NCBI GenBank assembly: GCA_002452315.1
Contig: DKFH01000104.1
Location: forward strand, 1-16,035
DNA length: 16,035 nt
Origin: Anaerolineaceae bacterium UBA6801
Lineage (GTDB): Bacteria; Chloroflexota; Anaerolineae; Anaerolineales; Anaerolineaceae
Reading direction: 5' to 3'
This document shows positions 14,095 through 16,035 of this stretch, piece by piece. The notes under the pieces were generated by a model, which saw only the letters and a list, made by a program, of their open reading frames with translations, did no database searches and was not told the origin of the DNA. Position 1 is the stretch's first letter. Each line of letters begins with the position of its first letter. The translations under genes were made by a program, and so were the position numbers.

Positions 14095-14115
14095 CGTCAC
14101 GCTTGAAGCGTGACG
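14095..14115. repeat. Perfect 10-bp inverted repeat
   Basis: CGTCACGCTT and AAGCGTGACG flank a single G. The stem is the same as at 17-35. The associated ACGTAGGTCA is found upstream at 14020-14029, next to a second small hairpin (GCATGG/CCATGC). Confidence 0.8.
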
Positions 14116-14123
14116 CCTAATAC

Positions 14124-14193
14124 CTACTTCCTATTACCTACTTCCTATTACCTACTTCCAAATCCCTACTTCCAAATCCCTACTTCCAAATCC
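14124..14193. repeat. Five tandem 14-bp repeats (paired heptads)
   Basis: Two copies of CTACTTCCTATTAC are followed by three copies of CTACTTCCAAATCC, all in phase, with a partial unit after. Each unit is two heptads. The switch between unit types suggests expansion of two sub-variants. Confidence 0.9.
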
Positions 14194-14200
14194 CTGATCC

Positions 14201-14235
14201 CTTAAAACAAGATACCCCGCGCGGGCAGGGTATCC
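14201..14235 (-). terminator. Terminator of the SPFH gene
   Basis: On the minus strand GATACCC, a GC-rich inner part and GGGTATC form a stem, followed by TTGTTTTAAG. It lies about 30 bases after the SPFH stop codon and fits a rho-independent terminator. Confidence 0.75.
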
Positions 14236-14263
14236 TGTAAACATCAACGATCCTGCGTACAGC

Positions 14264-15307
14264 TTATCCCTTCAGAAATTCCTGCAGGGCTTCCTTGCTA
14301 ATGCGGTAGGCCGAGCCAATCTTGCGGGCCTGCAAGTCGCCAGCCTCAATGGCGGCCACCACATCCTCCGCAGCCACCTTTAAGAACTGGGCCGCTTCAG
14401 CAGGGGTCATCACATCGGGCATCACAGCCGCCCCGCTTGCCGCTGGGGCCCCACCCTGGGGCTGCCCGGTCTGGCTGAGGGATTGGCTGAGCACATTGCC
14501 AATTCCCATCCCGGCGCCGATCCCGGCCGTCAGGCCTGCGCCGCCAGCCGGGTTTTGGGCGGCGTCGCGCATGGCGTCCGCAGCCTGGAGCTGGGTATAG
14601 GTCTGCATATCGAGCATACCCATTGCCCGCAATTCCTCGGCCGATTTCTCAGAGGGCCGCAAGTTGCCGATATAGAACGACTTGAGGTCCAAACCGATGG
14701 CCCTGAAGTCATCCTGGGCCTTGGCACGCACGCTAGCCGAGAGCTCATTGGTCAGGCCGATCAGCTCGAGCACGTTGCTCTTGGCCGTCGTCTCACCCAG
14801 CAGGTCAGAAAGTTTGGCCAGCAGCATCACGCGCAAGCGGTTTTCAATATCGCTGGTGCGGTAGTAGCCCTGCGCACCGACGATTTGCGTCACAAATTGC
14901 TGCGGGTCAGCCACCTGGAAGCTGTAGGTGCCAAAGCCCTGCAGCAGCGCCACGCCCAACCCCACGCCAGGGTTGCGCACGATGATCGGCTGCGGGGTGC
15001 CCCACTTCTGATCGGCAAACTCCTTCATCGAGACGTAAAACACCTCAGCGGTGAAAGGGGTCCGGTCGCCAAAAGCCTTGCCGACAACGTTGATCAGCAG
15101 CGGGATGTTGGCCGTGGAGATCGTGTGCCGGCCGGGGCCGAACACGTCCAGCGCCCGCCCGTCTCGCATGAAGACCACGTTCTGCGCCTCGCGGACGATG
15201 ACCTGTGAACCGATCCGCAGGTCGGCGATGCCGGTCTCCGGGAAACGATGCACGATCTCATCCGTCATCTCTTTGGGATATTCAACAACATCAAAAATTC
15301 TAGCCAT
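14264..15307 (-). CDS. SPFH-domain protein with C-terminal excisionase-like helix-turn-helix
   Basis: The 347-aa protein starts at the ATG at 15307, with GGAG nine bases upstream. Residues about 1-215 resemble the YdjI-type SPFH (stomatin/prohibitin, 'virion core-like') group: EYPKEMTDEIVHRFPE, VIVREAQNVVFMRDG, DVFGPGRHTISTANIP, RNPGVGLGVALLQGFGTYSF. A helical part and a Gly/Ala-rich linker follow (about 250-298). Residues 300-347 form a MerR/excisionase-type DNA-binding helix-turn-helix (TPAEAAQFLKV, GDLQARKIGSAYRISKEAL). Relatives usually end in a zinc ribbon, so this ending is unusual. There is no membrane helix or signal peptide. SPFH proteins form ring-like scaffolds; the role here is unknown, perhaps stress-related. 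It is co-transcribed with the helical protein upstream. Confidence 0.85.
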   Translation of the reverse strand: MARIFDVVEYPKEMTDEIVHRFPETGIADLRIGSQVIVREAQNVVFMRDGRALDVFGPGRHTISTANIPLLINVVGKAFGDRTPFTAEVFYVSMKEFADQKWGTPQPIIVRNPGVGLGVALLQGFGTYSFQVADPQQFVTQIVGAQGYYRTSDIENRLRVMLLAKLSDLLGETTAKSNVLELIGLTNELSASVRAKAQDDFRAIGLDLKSFYIGNLRPSEKSAEELRAMGMLDMQTYTQLQAADAMRDAAQNPAGGAGLTAGIGAGMGIGNVLSQSLSQTGQPQGGAPAASGAAVMPDVMTPAEAAQFLKVAAEDVVAAIEAGDLQARKIGSAYRISKEALQEFLKG

Positions 15308-15364
15308 ATTCGTTCACTCCAATTTCTAATCTACAAGCAGATCCAATCGATAACCAGTAACGGG

Positions 15365-15883
15365 TCAGGCGATGCCGCGCATCACTTCGCTGCGCTTATT
15401 GAAGGCATCCACACATTGCTGGCTGACGGTCACTAGGTGCCGGATGGCAGCGTCCAAACCCTCCGTCCCGATGGAGGTTTCAACGTTATCCACAGCCGAG
15501 CGTACGCTGTCGGATAGCTCCAGCAGGGCATAATCATATTGATAAACTTGGTTAAGCTGTTCCTCTTTGATCTTGATCGCATCAAAGATGCCCGCATAGC
15601 CGTAGGATGCAGTCCGTACCCGGTCTGTAAACTGGCGCAGCTTAATGGCGGCGTTTTCCAGGCCCCCCACAGCAGACAGTTCACCCTGATCCACCAGCTC
15701 GCGCTGCAAGCTGGACACACGCTGATTGAGCGTATCAAACTCATCGGCGATCTTATCGCGCAGCAACTTGTCGGACATGCGCCGATCGCCGCGTTCGATA
15801 TAACCTTTGAAGCCCGGGATTTTGGCCAGAATCTTCTTGAAGAAATCCTGCTGCCCGGTCACTTGCTCTAAAATATCGCCCAT
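15365..15883 (-). CDS. Helical/coiled-coil protein preceding the SPFH gene
   Basis: The 172-aa protein has GGAGG five bases before the ATG at 15883. It is nearly all alpha-helical, with heptad-like stretches (FDTLNQRVSSLQRELVDQ, IKIKEEQLNQVYQYDYALLE) and a conserved-looking N-terminal phrase IPGFKGYIERGDRR. There is no signal peptide, membrane segment or cysteine. I do not recognise the family. Its place 57 bases before the SPFH gene on the same strand suggests the two proteins work as partners, as PspA-like and other coiled-coil proteins do with SPFH scaffolds. That analogy is only inference. Confidence 0.8.
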   Translation of the reverse strand: MGDILEQVTGQQDFFKKILAKIPGFKGYIERGDRRMSDKLLRDKIADEFDTLNQRVSSLQRELVDQGELSAVGGLENAAIKLRQFTDRVRTASYGYAGIFDAIKIKEEQLNQVYQYDYALLELSDSVRSAVDNVETSIGTEGLDAAIRHLVTVSQQCVDAFNKRSEVMRGIA

Positions 15884-15914
15884 AGTTCCTCCGTTTCTAA
15901 AAGATCAGTGAATC

Positions 15915-15926
15915 GTGATTAATCAC
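15915..15926. promoter_or_regulatory. Perfect 12-bp palindrome, candidate operator
   Basis: GTGATTAATCAC is fully self-complementary and lies between the -10 box (15949-15944) and the start codon of the helical protein. A dimeric repressor bound here would block transcription. The binding protein is unknown; the helix-turn-helix of the SPFH product is one speculative candidate. Confidence 0.45.
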
Positions 15927-15943
15927 ATTTTCCAAGCATAGTT

Positions 15944-15972
15944 ATTATACAAAGTAAACCATCCGTCAGCAA
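15944..15972 (-). promoter_or_regulatory. Promoter of the helical-protein/SPFH operon
   Basis: On the minus strand TTGCTG (15972-15967), a 17-bp spacer and a perfect TATAAT (15949-15944) are present. Transcription would start near 15937, leaving a leader of about 54 bases. The DNA beyond, to 16035, shows no gene. Confidence 0.6.
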
Positions 15973-16035
15973 TAGATTATATACGGATATTGCCAGTTGC
16001 CTGAAACAGTTTAATGACTCCACTGAAAAAACGAC

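Noticed and set aside
14124..14193. Tandem repeats considered as a CRISPR array
   Set aside because: The units are 14 bp with no unique spacers, and no cas genes are present.
14483..15208. Plus-strand open frame of 241 codons opposite the SPFH gene
   Set aside because: It is antisense to a gene with a convincing fold, promoter and terminator; the translation is His/Arg/Gln-rich without motifs.
15969..15993. Inverted repeat GCAATA/TATTGC upstream of the SPFH operon
   Set aside because: Six-base arms with a 13-base spacer are expected by chance in AT-rich DNA.

Overview
This window most resembles a chromosomal segment of an anaerobic Chloroflexota bacterium (Anaerolineae-like). That placement is an inference from the family mix: a SucCD pair, an SPFH protein with a C-terminal excisionase-like helix-turn-helix, and a small protein with an RGGQ...HGFY start. 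It also rests on the abundance of palindromic and heptameric repeats. No rRNA, tRNA or other decisive marker is present. Base composition is uneven. The housekeeping block at 11.8-13.9 kb is clearly GC-rich, while the block at 0.2-9.1 kb is more AT-rich, which suggests an acquired accessory island.

Positions 1-10290 are read leftward (minus strand) and look like a defence island. A hicA-hicB toxin-antitoxin pair (10286-9518) is followed by a compact operon. Its first gene is a phospholipase-D/SNF2 helicase fusion (9131-5787). This overlaps by ATGA a 1156-aa N6-adenine DNA methyltransferase with its own target-recognition region (5790-2320). Next come two tandem paralogues with Mrr-N-like winged-helix domains (2273-1365 and 1330-743), a small protein with a C-terminal zinc ribbon (720-259) and possibly a 39-aa peptide (145-26). 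The methylase/helicase pair is restriction-modification-like. The winged-helix and zinc-ribbon partners do not match any named system I can assign, so this is the best candidate for an undescribed system.

Positions 9132-9517 and 10291-11860 are repeat-rich. Two 136-bp direct repeats bracket hicAB. A plus-strand gene at 10890-11595 has a normal promoter and ribosome binding site but is interrupted by five palindromic elements, and its 3' end is duplicated. Short tandem arrays with 7-bp periodicity sharing a GGT-rich heptad occur at 10714, 11662, 13960 and 14124.

Positions 11827-13910 hold sucC-sucD (succinyl-CoA synthetase beta and alpha, minus strand) with a promoter and terminator. Positions 14201-15972 hold a two-gene minus-strand unit: a helical/coiled-coil protein, then the SPFH-helix-turn-helix protein, with a promoter and terminator. 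The remaining intergenic DNA at 13871-14263 is made of hairpins and inverted heptad arrays, and one hairpin resembles that at the left edge of the window.
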